From Dromaius novaehollandiae (lineage: Eukaryota > Chordata > Aves > Casuariiformes > Dromaiidae): DNA of 64,000 nucleotides. The notes under the pieces are model-generated. The model ran no database searches and was not told the DNA's origin. It saw only the letters and a program-made list of their open reading frames with translations. The position numbers and the translations under genes are program-made. Position 1 is the first letter of the stretch, and every line of letters begins with the position of its first letter. This document shows positions 35,201 through 45,234 of the stretch, in pieces. The stretch covers positions 43,437,835-43,501,834 of the forward strand of contig NC_088102.1 of the NCBI RefSeq assembly GCF_036370855.1, written 5' to 3'.

Positions 35201-38200
35201 GTTCCCAAGATTTGGGAAATGTAAGCTTGCATATAAAAATCATATTAAACATCATAAAGTAAATAGTATATAAATATGCTAAGCATGGCATCTTTTTGTT
35301 GAGTTTTTAATCACGTGTCCTCTTTTATGGGGAGGAGGACTTCCACAGAAGCTGGTAAATACGGAATCTAGATACCGTGAGACCCAATCATATAGGCAGG
35401 ATTTCTTTACCTAGTAAGAAAAAATTCCTTCCTTTTGGAGTGTTTCTTTAGTTCCTTCATACTAATCTTTCTTGTAACTTCCAGAATAAATTTGAGTATT
35501 TTGCACTGTCTATTCATTGACTTTAAAATCTTTCTTAATAGCCTGGGTTAAATGTTATTTGATAGTGCTATAATTTCTTGGGCGCAGTTGTTCTTAAACT
35601 GATAGTTACCTTAGTGAAATCCATAATATGGATGCAGCTTCACTTTATGTAAGTTTCTGAATCCTAATAGTGTGTCCCAAACTTTCAATTTAGAGAATCT
35701 TATGTAGCAGATCTAAGACAAATGACAACACACTTGCCTTCCATAGTTAACTTTCTCAAACTGCTCTATTGGTCTGCTGACTAAAAATTGAAAATAACTG
35801 TTATGTATGTAGTAAGTATGCCAGTATAAGCCACTTCATATTGACAGTTTTGCCCACAGTATCATGGTCATGCTGCTTAACTTGTTCTGCTGGTAGCAGT
35901 TGTGCTGGCTGAAGATGTTACTGTCCTCAGCTGCTTCCACTGCTTCTGTGATGGGAGATTTTTTTTCCTCCTAGATCTTTCAGTTCAGCTCTTCCAAGGA
36001 ATCCAGCCAAGATCCAGACAAAATGAGATGACTGTGAGAGATTCTAACATTAAATACTGGAATAATTAAAAAAAGCAATCTGCCTTCCCAGGCTTCCTTT
36101 CTTAACATCCACGGACTTCTACACAGATGGCCTTAGAAGCTGCAAACTTCAGTAGCACTGAAAATAGAGACCAGCATCTGTAAATACTGTGAGAATTGGG
36201 GGGGGGGGGGAAGTGTGATGAAAAGGTTTTTTGTTTTTTTTAATCATTCTGGTTACTTAAATAACTATGTTCCTTTGCATTGGGATACACAGGAGAATCG
36301 TGATACATGGTTCTTGAGACCCTTTCCACCTTCTCTGCTTAAAACACTTGCTCTGAAGGCCATGTACCTTCTGCCACTCCACTCTTCTCTAATGGGTAAG
36401 CTGATGTCTGACCTAACGGCCCTGGTGGATGATTATGTAAATGCTTTTCGGGACAGATCAGGAGATCGCCTTGGGAGCACAAAGGTAGGTATGTCTCTGC
36501 TGGTTTCTCAGGGTAGTTATATGATCTAATGCTCTAATGGATGAACTCTGGAGAACCCAGCTATAGTAGCTTCCTCCTTTGCAACTGTCCACCCTGCTTT
36601 ATGCCATGTACTCCTGATGCCTGTGCATGGCAGCAGAGGCAATCATGTCCATCTGTGTAGCTGCAGTTCAGATTGGTCTATTTGCCCAAACCTACCCCAG
36701 GTTAATATTGTGGATGGTAAGCTGCAGCTTTTGAGGCATAGGCACATGTGCCTTCAGTTCATTCTGATTTGAGACTAAGAACCTCTGGACTCAGCAGGGG
36801 CTGTGTGAGAGGGTATGGAGAGGGGCAGGAAGCTGTGAAGTGTTAGTATCTGAAGCTGCTGGAGTCACTTTGTTTTGGTATGAGCCCCTAGTCCCCAAAT
36901 GTTGTATAACTTTGTCTTAGCATGTCTTCTTTAGAGATGCTTTGCATATATCGGCTGTTTCTGAGAAATACATTGCCTTTTGCTGGCCAAACTTTTTTCT
37001 TTGTTTTTTTGCAAAAGCATCTCTATAGTTATCTTGTCTTCATAATTTGTTCTCTCCTGAGTTATCTCTTAAAAAAGCTTACATAGAACCAATAGTCCTC
37101 TCTCTCAAATGCATATCTAGATGTCTTGGAGTAGCTGTTGTATAGTGAATGCTGCTGTACTTCCCTGTTCATTTTTTTTAAAAGGGGGATGGGATTTTTG
37201 GTAAAGGAACTTGACTTTCTGCCATGATGGAAAGAACAGTTCCATGCCAACCAGAACAGGCAGTGGTATGTGTGTGGTCGTTTTCTCTCTTGTTCAGTGA
37301 AGAAATTTAGCAAGGGCTTATAATAATGTTAGTGTTGCTGGCACTAAAATTGAGTGGAAGGTGGATGATCACACATCCTCATTCACTGTGATGAGACTGA
37401 ACAAATTTTGCTTGGATCATGTCACTGCTTCATGCTTATGCAATTGTAAATAGCTTTCAATATATTAGAAAAGTGAACACAAGTCTATCTTCAAGAAAAA
37501 CACTTTCTTTCCCCCAGTTTAACAAAGTACTCAAGCACAGACTGAATCCTTTGGGAATTACTTACAAGCAGTAAGTCACAGCATTGAGGATTTAAGAGGC
37601 AATTAATTTAGATAACCACAAGAGGTCATTGTTCCTTCACAGATGGAAGAGATGGTATCTGAAAACCTTTTCATTTAAAAGGAGAGCTGCCTAGAAAGAA
37701 GATTGGCAATTCAGATGTCAGGCTCATTTTTTCCCACAGACTATGAATAACAATGTAAAATGTACGAACAAGTAGGAGGACACAAGGGAAAAGGACAGTC
37801 TGTTGAAGTAGAAAGAGTACAAAGTAATTCTCTGCTTTGCATTAAACTATTTGTTTGTAGAAGACTTTTTTTAAAGCAATCTCAGGTTAATAGTTGCTGA
37901 AGCCAATCCTTGTGCAAATCCATTTACTCTGTAAGATTAGCCAAGGAATTAATCTGACCCTGAGCATTTCTAAACTGACTGACCTCTACCACTCCAGGTA
38001 AGGGGAAGCCTCTTTGGGGCCCTTGGATTGTGCTCTCTGATCAGAACAGCAGGTTTCAACCCTTTGCCAAAGGGAAGTTTAGGTATGTATACATGTCTTG
38101 TGCTGTGCTGCTGGCCTACAGAGGTGTTTGATATCTGCTCATGATACCTGATTAGAACAATGAGCAGAATGAGGCCTCCCAGGCCTGCTCTGATTCTGCC

Positions 38201-41200
38201 TCCTGTGACCCCTGCTGATCTTACTGAGTGACATCATGTCACACAGCAATGTGTTCTTTTCCTTTTCCCCTTCTCCCAAACTTATGACACTCCTACAGAA
38301 ACCATTCTTGCAAGACAAATACACAGATGCAGATGTTGTTTCAATCATGTGACTTCATTAAAATGAAATACAGAAGCTAGCTGGAATACACATCCATACA
38401 CCTTCTCACCTCCAACTATCACATGTTGAACCTCAGCTGCTGGATCAGAGGTTACAACATTGATCTTCAGCTTGGAATAGCACAGTAGCATCCTCCTATT
38501 CTTTCCTGGGTCACTGTCGCATCCAGAGTTCATCATCTCAACGGCTATTGTGCGTAGCAATTGTATCAGGATATACTTGGTGAAAAAGATGCTTTGGCTG
38601 GCCTGCTGTGGTGGAAAGTGTCATCTTTTCCAGTGTGAGGTTGCCTGTGAATTGTGTAATGTTGAGTAATGACTGCTAATGACCAATTACGTAGAATAAT
38701 GAGTACTGGGGCAGTTACCTGCTCCCTTCTCCTGTCTAATCATGGGTTTCTGCCTCCAGGAGCAGATCTGGCCAGTCCCACTGTTATTCCTATTTTCAGA
38801 AATAGCAGCAAGGAAAACTGAATGTGCACAACTGTGGAAGAAGAGCCAAGCATGCTCAGTTGCCCTCATGGGCATATGCATCCAGTAAGAGTTGCAGAAA
38901 GGCAGGTGTGAATGAGGCTGCTGAATGTAACTGTCACCACCCTTCCTTGGGCTCTGTATGCTTAGTCTCTACAGTTTGTTTTCCACATGCATCTCTTGTT
39001 CCCCAGCCAGAAGTTGCTGTATTCTCTAACAGTCTCCTGTAAGTGGCAGAATGCAAGTAGCACTTTCTGGCTCAATGCACAGCTCCTACTGGGGTTCAGA
39101 TCATGGCAGTGGCCTTGGATTGTATTCTGGAGTACTTGATTTCAGACTTAGACCAAGACACAAGTACATAAAACTGTCTTGTTTCTTGAAAAGGCATGAG
39201 TATTGATTGGGGGGGGCGGTATTTTGTTTTAGCTTCTTTCAACAAAGGCTTGTACTTTTCCTTTATTTAAGACAAGTTTTCATAAGTAATCTGAGGGGTG
39301 TAAAGTCCTGAGTTATCAGAGGCCATGGATAAGCTGGTAGAAATGAAGATGGATTAACAACAGCTTATTGTTTTCACAGCAATAAACTCAGGGCAAGCAG
39401 CAGTCTGGTATTTTGTGCAAATAGTATGTTTGAGTATCTTTTGACTTGGCTGTCTTAGTTCTCATGAGCAATTGCAGCAGTCACTGGTGATATCTCAGGT
39501 TTTCCCCTGAGGGTTTCAGGCATATCTACCCCTTGGCCACACAAATGTTTTACTGGAGATGGCAAGAAAGCAGAGTCCTTATGGTCAGCCAGTGGGCAGC
39601 CCTGTCAGTATGACTTCTACCTTGCTTCTGGTGAAACATGTTCTTCTGTCATTTGATAGCTGTTTCTGATATACTGGGGAATTGGCCCATGAGCCTGGAC
39701 ACCAGGGAGGGGATGTGTTGTCAAGGTGGTAGGTACTCTTTAAACTAGAGTTTTCCAGGAAAAGGTGGTAGAAAAGATGTGTCATGCACCCTGTCAGCAA
39801 TGGCTAGCAACAGAAAAGCATTCCCAGTGGTCCACAGCAGGCGAAAATATGATGGTGAAACACTCTGGTTGATGTTGTACTGAGAGAAGACAATCATGGA
39901 GATACAGGAGATACCCTCCTGTATCTTCCCCTGAACCTTCTTTAAATGCTTAACATCTTCCAATCCTTGCCTATTAAGGCAGGTTTTAAGCAAGAAGTTG
40001 CACAGTTATGAGTTCATCTCTTCTGTCTTCCAGTTCCTTTGAGGAATTTGAGGTGGAATCCACCTTGTTTATGTTAAAAGTATTAGTATAAGTATTTATG
40101 GGATGATCTGAGACATATTCTGCATATGTAACTAATGTTTTTGGTATGTGAATCTCCAGATTTTCTTCATGGTGAACACAGAAGAGAAGACTTTTTTTTT
40201 TTGCCTGTGCCCCTTTTATATTCTGATCATCAGTTGGCCCTGCAGGCTGGCTGACACTTTTTATTTCTATTGTGTTTGAAGAAAATGTTTTATTAGTTTT
40301 CATATATTTTGTTAAATATTGATAAAATTCTGATATATTTTGTTATAGTAGTAGAATTCTTCTGGCCTGTCTTTTGTTTGTTCTGCAACTTCATCCTTAC
40401 TATTTAATGCATATGAATGTGGCTTTGCTTTTCTGAACAAGACTTAATAGTCTCCCTTCCCCTACTCAGTCCTGTAAGTTTCTTTCTGTCCTTTCTGGTA
40501 TCTTTTGCTGTTAAGCAATGTTTACTCTGTGCTGCAAGGGTATTGTCTTGAAGTTGTCTCCATGCTACCTGTTAAGGGTTTAGTTTGCCTGACTGACTCT
40601 TGCTACTTTTTGCGAGCTTCCTTATTTATAAGTAATTCCTCTTTCTACAGTTGAATGCAGCTGTGGATATTTTTTTTTATTGTTCCTCCAAAGGTGAACA
40701 ACGCAGTCGTTTTTACAAAGCAGATTCTTGAATCTAACATTTTGAACAGTGTCCCACGCACTGCTCGGGAGCATTTCTCCTTTCATGAACTCTCTAAGCA
40801 GCTGTTCCATTGATTTAGCCTTTTAACTGTGTTGGCTTTTTCCACATGAGGGTTTTTTACCCATAGCATAGAAATAACATGGCTTAAAAGAAAAATCAGG
40901 AAAGCTTTGTCTCTGCAGTGGCTCCTACAAGGAAATATGAACTGGTCATGGCTCTTGTGGGGATTACAACAAATTCATAGTGCAAAAGGTCTCTCTGGAG
41001 AAACCTAAACCCTATATGCAAAGTATTACTTAACTTTTAAAGATCTTCATTATAAAGTAGCAAACAATAAATGCAAGTTTGATTATTTTTTCACTTTGGG
41101 TTGCCTTTAAGATAAAGGGTGGGCAGGTCTTTTTCCTCCTCAAGACAGTGTTTGTATTAGGAGGTAGTTGCTATTCTCCACAGATCAAGTGGAATCACAG

Positions 41201-41452
41201 ACACGTCATTATTCTGTTCCCCGGGGCTAATTACAGAGGGAGCTCTTATCTGGTACCAACAAAAGTAGAATATGTATAAGTACTGTTTGGATTTCTTTTC
41301 TTTCTCCTAATTAGCCCACTTGCATGGAGCTACCAGAGGAGCTGCATCAGCTGGCAGACTTCCAGAAGCTACCAACGGAAGACTACAAGATGAATGAGAA
41401 TGGTCTTTTGATCAGACCAGCCATGGAATTAAAAGAGAAAAAAGATGCATAG
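23084..41452 (+). CDS. EXD1: EXD1, exonuclease 3'-5' domain-containing 1 (complete, 11 exons)
   Basis: The coding exons are 23084-23210, 23974-24042, 25048-25099, 26615-26739, 28027-28094, 29192-29276, 30380-30480, 30591-30671, 34531-34674, 36293-36484 and 41315-41452. They sum to 1182 nt, giving 393 residues plus stop with consistent phases. Residues 8-70 look like the LSm-type domain and 132-345 like a DEDD exonuclease fold. In mouse, EXD1 is a homodimeric RNA-binding adaptor of the PIWI-EXD1-TDRD12 complex that promotes nuclear piRNA production and lacks nuclease activity. Here only E162 of the expected DEDDy set remains: the others read A160, I217, T302 and K306. Human EXD1 has 514 residues, and the bird protein stops soon after the exonuclease fold. 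The start at 23084 fits the mammalian N terminus, although the frame is open upstream to in-frame ATGs at 22799 and 22850. Confidence 0.93.
23211..25047 (+). other. EXD1: EXD1 introns 1 and 2
   Basis: Two short introns (23211-23973 and 24043-25047) flanking exon 2. The first begins in the CpG island and includes an A-run near 23472-23483. No repeat or further exon was seen. Confidence 0.75.
23974..24042 (+). CDS. EXD1: EXD1 exon 2
   Basis: A 69-nt exon encoding residues 43-65 (VKNLETGRSAPGANMFFGC EIVN) and the first base of codon 66. It is the second half of the LSm-like domain. The acceptor is TTTCAG and the donor is AATG|GTGAAG. Confidence 0.92.
25048..25099 (+). CDS. EXD1: EXD1 exon 3
   Basis: A 52-nt exon encoding residues 66-82 and two bases of codon 83 (VELLDEPGSGKGTAMLS). 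The VELLDE start agrees with the mammalian protein directly after EIVN. The acceptor is ATTACAG and the donor GTATGT. This exon is required: joining exon 2 straight to exon 4 gives a stop. Confidence 0.88.
25100..26614 (+). other. EXD1: EXD1 intron 3
   Basis: A 1.5 kb AT-rich intron without recognised repeats or exons. Reading frames at 25360-25659 and nearby show no family motif. Confidence 0.75.
26615..26739 (+). CDS. EXD1: EXD1 exon 4
   Basis: A 125-nt exon encoding residues 83-124 and one base of codon 125, a Ser/acidic linker between the LSm-like and exonuclease domains (CTSAVEGNTEDD...KKCLS). The acceptor is CTGCAG and the donor GTAATG. A second AG 11 bases inside the exon (TTCAG) would shift the frame to an early stop. 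The linker is poorly conserved, so this exon rests on phase and splice signals more than on homology. Confidence 0.8.
26740..28026 (+). other. EXD1: EXD1 intron 4
   Basis: A 1.3 kb intron. A T-run lies at 27718-27733, and a short imperfect repeat of AAGTAGAGTGA[A/T]GAACTG occurs at 27897 and 27931. No exon was seen. Confidence 0.75.
28027..28094 (+). CDS. EXD1: EXD1 exon 5
   Basis: A 68-nt exon encoding residues 125-147 (GKEEEEKVEYTVVDCFQQKF...), an acidic stretch followed by the VxDxFQQKFG segment shared with human EXD1 just ahead of the exonuclease fold. The acceptor is TTGTAG and the donor GTAAGT. It ends in phase 0. Confidence 0.92.
28095..29191 (+). other. EXD1: EXD1 intron 5
   Basis: A 1.1 kb intron. 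It contains a short potential hairpin, CTCCTCC..AAA..GGAGGAG, near 28805-28824. Nothing else was recognised. Confidence 0.75.
29192..29276 (+). CDS. EXD1: EXD1 exon 6 (exo I region)
   Basis: An 85-nt exon encoding residues 148-175 and one base of codon 176. The exo I motif, D-x-E in active DEDD nucleases, reads SVAAEGV here, so the first Asp is Ala160 while Glu162 is kept. Human EXD1 reads the same way. The donor is CTTCAG|GTAAGA. Confidence 0.92.
29277..30379 (+). other. EXD1: EXD1 intron 6
   Basis: A 1.1 kb AT-rich intron with a TA-rich stretch at about 29498-29520. It ends in the tandem acceptor TTTTAG-ATAG. No exon or repeat was recognised. Confidence 0.75.
30380..30480 (+). CDS. EXD1: EXD1 exon 7
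   Basis: A 101-nt exon encoding residues 176-209 (ATKSQIFLFDIFLLG...EDRSILK). The FLFDIFLLG strand is a hallmark of the family. Two AGs end the intron (30374-30375 and 30378-30379). Only the second keeps the reading frame, so the exon is placed from 30380. The upstream AG leads to an in-frame stop within about ten codons. The donor is GTAAGG. Confidence 0.9.
30591..30671 (+). CDS. EXD1: EXD1 exon 8 (exo II region)
   Basis: An 81-nt exon encoding residues 210-236 (VMHDCCWISDCLSHQYG...). The family pattern HDCRxDS has the catalytic Asp five residues after His. Here that position is Ile217 (Leu in human). It is separated from exon 7 by only 110 bp. Confidence 0.93.
30672..34530 (+). other. EXD1: EXD1 intron 8
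   Basis: A 3.9 kb intron. Near its right end lies the tail of an old CR1-like element (about 34150-34415). I saw no coding exon between. Confidence 0.75.
34150..34415 (+). mobile_element. Old CR1-like LINE tail
   Basis: The segment GTACTGGGCTAGATGGAGCT, followed by CAATATGGTCATTCTTATAA (34365-34407), matches the end of an ancient amniote CR1 that usually reads TACTGGGCTAGATGGACC...AGTATGGCCATTCTTATG. It is in the plus orientation. The left limit is a guess. Confidence 0.5.
34531..34674 (+). CDS. EXD1: EXD1 exon 9
   Basis: A 144-nt exon in phase 0 encoding residues 237-284 (VADVLQFSMATGGFLPHRI...QMAW). VADVLQFSM-TGG is shared with human. The acceptor is CACAG and the donor TTGG|GTGAGT. Confidence 0.93.
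34675..36292 (+). other. EXD1: EXD1 intron 9
   Basis: A 1.6 kb intron with a run of 13 G at 36198-36210 shortly before the acceptor. No exon or transposable element was recognised. Confidence 0.75.
36293..36484 (+). CDS. EXD1: EXD1 exon 10 (exo III region)
   Basis: A 192-nt exon encoding residues 285-348 (ENRDTWFLRPFPPSLLKTLA...). The exo III motif YxxxD that precedes the conserved YLLPL helix reads T302-L-A-L-K306, so both the Tyr and the Asp are missing. The remainder (SDLTALVDDYVNAFRDRSGD) matches the EXD1-specific C-terminal helix. The acceptor is ACACAG and the donor GTAGGT. Confidence 0.93.
36485..41314 (+). other. EXD1: EXD1 intron 10
   Basis: A 4.8 kb intron, the longest in EXD1. 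I saw no coding exon. A minus-strand frame at 38345-38560 reads somewhat protein-like but matches nothing I know. No clear transposable element was found. Confidence 0.7.
41315..41452 (+). CDS. EXD1: EXD1 exon 11 (C terminus and stop)
   Basis: A 138-nt exon encoding residues 349-393 and TAG. PTCMELPEEL at its start is nearly the same as in human, and NGLLIRP is also kept. The human protein continues about 120 residues further in a Ser/Lys-rich tail, whereas here the frame ends at ...EKKDA. The acceptor is AATTAG. Confidence 0.9.
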   Translation, partial: PTCMELPEELHQLADFQKLPTEDYKMNENGLLIRPAMELKEKKDA

Positions 41453-42395
41453 GAGGATGGAAACCACAGAGATGACAGGGACTACCTTCCCACAAATAGT
41501 CATCTCAAATTACATCCTTCTACAATCAGGATCCATTTTGTCAAGAAAAGCATGAAAATCAAAATCAAGAGGTAAATCTGTGGGAGAACCTTGAACCAAC
41601 CTCAAACTGGCTATAAAAATCTTTCTGATACAGGTGACATGATCAGCTCAGACTGTGCATCTTAGGACATCCAAGTGAATGAAAAGGGACTATGGCCCGT
41701 GCAGAAGCCTCAGACCAAAGCTGTGTTTTTACAAGGACAGGTAAACCTGTTGTTGATGGGAAATAATTATGGTCCAAGTCTAAGCCAATTCCTGCTATGT
41801 CTGGCCATTCTTGTCAAGATCTATTTCAGGTTCAGAGGCTATCCTTTCATTGTCTCTTGCCACCTTGCCAAGGCTTGGAGACCACTGGCTTGTAGCTGAA
41901 GCAGTCGTTGAGGGTGTCTTGGAGTTGGACTTCCCAATTCCCCCCCAAAATGAGTGGAAATGCTTCAGCGTTTAGCTCCATTTCTCTTTCCATCTTCTAC
42001 TATCAGGTGCCTGCACCAGTTCTTCCAAGCAAATTAGAGCTATTTTTGCTATTAAAACAGGGACACTTGTTTTTCTTACTGCTGTTATCAGACCAACATC
42101 TTAAGTGTATTGGTTCTTTTGTTGTCACCTGTTGCAGGTATGTAAAGCTCTCACCCAATCTAAATATGTAGACCGGGAGCTTGCAAGAGGCCTGTTCATT
42201 GAGATTAGAAAGGGTTTACTTGGAAAAATTAAGTGTCTGCTCAACACACATGGGCTTGGTTTATACACAGATATGTCTCTTTGCAAGACCCTTGGATAGC
42301 TATGCCATGGGAGAGCAAAAAAGATAGCACTGCATTGAAGAGCTATGTTCACAAAAACAAAAAGGAATACTAATAAAAAGGGCCTATCTGCCAAG
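41453..42395 (+). other. EXD1: Probable EXD1 3' UTR
   Basis: Non-coding sequence after the EXD1 stop. The first canonical AATAAA lies at 42372-42377, suggesting cleavage about 15-25 bases later. This is a single-signal inference. Confidence 0.35.
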
Positions 42396-44280
42396 TCAGA
42401 GTTATCTTAGGCCATACTGAAGAAAGTTTTCTCCTCAAAGTTGCACCTTCATCATTGTTTGCCAGAACTGCTGTATCAACCTAATGTAGATAAGGCTGTA
42501 ACATAAATAGATATGCATGTGTACACACCACATTAATCTCCTCCAACTGATAATACTACACTACTGCAATGGCAAATTAAGGCAGGCCATGCCTGAATCT
42601 TGGAACATTTTTAACATGCTACTGTATCTTGACTTAGAAGTACAGGACTGTTGAAGATTCTTGGTCTTAGAAATTCTGAATCTGTATACATATATTTAAA
42701 TGTTTTTAAAACTGGGTGTCTTGCAGTTCAAATGCTTCAGAAAGAGTGGAGAACACCTTATTCATGTGTAAGGAAGGTTTTCAGGGTTGCAGTTAAAGAG
42801 TATTGGTGAGCACTAATGAAGTATGTGAAATAGGGAAAAACAGAACAGGCAATGGTCAGATTACCTGTTAACAGATTGCAGGCTAAGAACAATTTGGACA
42901 TCGGGCTGCAAATGTGAACTAATGATAATGAAGCCAGGTTGCAAGTGGAATGTGAGGTCTGTGTATCTGAGTACATGCCAATACCTGCTTGAGCTGTTCT
43001 TGTTTGAATGCAGATTGGTGTGCCTAGATGCTTCTGATGTATCTGTATATTTTGTTTTTTAGTATTGCTAGGGGAAGAGGATTTTTTTTTTTCCCCCGGA
43101 GTACTAAACCAGCAGTATTTAAGTAGATCTCTTTGAAACTATAGGCAAAACTTGCTCACTTCTGGGAGTGGCAGAAAAAATTTCCAAGGTTGTTCTTTGT
43201 CCATGCACTTTTTTTGAAACCGTCACAGTATTCTCTAATTAAATGTAGAGTTCCTTTGTCTCATTTTACTTTAGAAAAATAAAATAGGCTTGAAATAAGT
43301 TTGTCTTGCAACTTCTTACTTAGTCTGTGTTTCATTGGTCTGCTAGGAGATGCTGGCAGTGGACTAGGCCTTTTCTCAGCACTAATACTCCTGTTGTTCC
43401 TCTGGAGCAAGACTTCTGTCACCAGTGATGTGTTATGAACCAGTGAGGTACAATGTAGAAATTGCAAGCCTTTCTGAGCCAGAGTCAGGAGTTCTGCATT
43501 GTATTTCCACAACTAAAATATGAGTCCAGCCAGTCTTACAGTAGAGGAAGGGGGAAAATGGCAGTGCATCAGATAGTGGAAGGGGGAAAAGATGATGTCA
43601 AGGCATCACATGTGGGACATAAAACAGTCATCTGGAGTGTCTATGTGCAGGCCACAAACTGAACTCCAAAGGCATCTTTCTGGATGAGAAATGGGGTTGG
43701 GGATTCTCAGCCTCTTTCAAGAGAGGAAGTGGAACAAGATTATAATGGAATAAAGATGGCCAGATAGGAACTGGGGGGTATAACTACATCTGTGCCACTA
43801 TATTGCTTTAAGTAGTAAAATCTTCTTGTGTAAACAGGACTGCAGTTTTCCCATTCTTTTGAAAATTGCTTAAAGAAAAAGGAAGTAGATTAGAACTGAG
43901 TCATCACTCATTGGTATGTAAGCAAAAGTAAAAATGGCAAACTTAGGAAGAAACTGTCTTTTAAAATGTATCTCTGAAGGGATCCATAAAATCTTGTAAT
44001 GCTGCCCAGTCCTAGCATTCATCACTACAAAGCTTAGAAAGTGACCTGTATTATACATATATGAAGTACAACATTTTGCTGCATTTAATATAACTGCTGG
44101 TTGTAGTTAGGTGTGTAGGTATTTAGGGGACACTGCTCCAGTGAAGCCCTTCTGGGGAGGCAGAAGTGGCCTTATTTGTATTTTCTATAAATTGTGGTGC
44201 CTCCTGTGTGCTGCAGTGAAGTGGAGCCCACTGCTGAAGAACAAATTCCTGCATTTCAGCGAATCATCCATGTAATGGTT
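42396..44280. other. EXD1-INO80 intergenic region
   Basis: AT-rich DNA between the probable EXD1 end and the INO80 CpG island. Another AATAAA at 43279-43284 could serve a longer EXD1 transcript. A good-looking acceptor at about 44205-44214 runs into an open frame and is discussed under findings. No recognised repeat. Confidence 0.5.
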
Positions 44281-44579
44281 ACGGCTGCTCCATGGAGCCG
44301 GGAGCCAGCAGTGGTCTCAGCCCGGTCGAGCCCGTTGCTGTTGATGCCGCACAACGTCCCCGCCGTCGGCTCCGAGGCCTTGGATGCTGCATGTGCGGCT
44401 GCTGCCCCCGAGGACAACCTTTGTGCCCAGGTCGCCGCTGGCTCCCGGCAGCGCCTGTGCCTCGGCGCCGGTCCCGGGGGCCACTGCTGCGTCGCTTGTG
44501 CTGAGGGGGGCCGGGCCTGGGGGAGCGGGGGATCTCTGCAGCCTCCCCTCGCCGCGGGCCCAGGCCTCTTCCCGCCGCC

Positions 44580-44618
44580 CTTCCGGTGGGCCAAGGGCGA
44601 CAGCGCGTCACTTCCGGT
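44580..44618 (+). promoter_or_regulatory. INO80: Paired ETS-type sites
   Basis: CCTTCCGGT at 44579-44587 and ACTTCCGGT at 44610-44618 match the GABPA/ELK class of ETS motifs common in housekeeping promoters. They lie about 31 bp (three helical turns) apart. Confidence 0.5.
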
Positions 44619-44749
44619 ACGCACGCGCCTGCCCTGGGCCCCCCCCCCCGTCATCGCGAGAGTTTCCTCCTCCCTCACGCGAGACTTGCTGGCTCACCCG
44701 GCCACTTCGGCCGAGTCCCTTCGGCAATTTCCGTCACTGCCAGACTCTA

Positions 44750-44757
44750 CCAATCGG
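44750..44757 (+). promoter_or_regulatory. INO80: CCAAT box
   Basis: CCAATCGG is a good NF-Y site. It would sit upstream of a transcription start somewhere between about 44800 and 45000. Confidence 0.5.
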
Positions 44758-44989
44758 CCGCGGGAGCGCATCGATGGGCGCGGGCCCCGCGCGGGCTGCG
44801 TGTGGGGATGGCACCCGCGGTGCGGGCGCGGGGGCCGTCCGGCGGCGGCGACGGCGCAAGCAGGGCGGCGGCGGCGAGGTGCGGTACCGGGGCGGCGGGA
44901 GGGTACGTGGGGCTCGATTGTTCAGGCCTGGCCATGGCGCCTCTCCTCCCCCCCGCCATGGCTCCCCGTGTCCCTGCTCCTCTCCTCTC

Positions 44990-45234
44990 AGTGAGCGAAA
45001 GTGGCCGCCGCCGCCGTCCCAGCGCCCGCAGCCGCCGCCTCCTCCTCAGCAGCAGCGCGGGCGCCATCTTGGCGAGGCAGGAGTCGAGAGGACCCCGCGG
45101 CAGGACACGGGCAGCGCCAGCGCCGGCAGCGCCGGGCGAGAGGCCGGGCGGAGCGAGCGGGGCAGCGAGCCCCGGAGACACCCCCAGCCCCCCGCCGCCG
45201 CCGCCGCCGCGCCGCGGCCGGGCCCGCCACCCAG
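44990..45234 (+). other. INO80: INO80 non-coding exon 1 (5' UTR)
   Basis: The coding sequence of INO80 starts in an exon with an acceptor immediately upstream (53518), so a 5' non-coding exon must lie further left. The only CpG-island donor with good consensus in a suitable place is CCCAG|GTGAGC at 45234/45235. The left edge is uncertain. GCGCCATCTTGGCG at 45061-45074 contains a YY1-type motif often found just downstream of TATA-less starts. Confidence 0.5.
45061..45074 (-). promoter_or_regulatory. INO80: YY1-type motif in INO80 exon 1
   Basis: GCGCCATCTTGGCG holds the CCATCTTG form (CAAGATGG on the minus strand) of the YY1 consensus. YY1 is a known partner of the human INO80 complex, so feedback is possible but not shown here. 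Confidence 0.45.

Noticed and set aside
36198-36210. Run of 13 G, considered as a quadruplex or regulatory element
   Set aside because: A single homopolymer near an acceptor; no further G-tracts, so it is only noted as simple sequence.
38345-38560. Minus-strand frame with protein-like composition in EXD1 intron 10
   Set aside because: No known family recognised, no splice partners or conserved motif; the length is within chance expectation for this much sequence.
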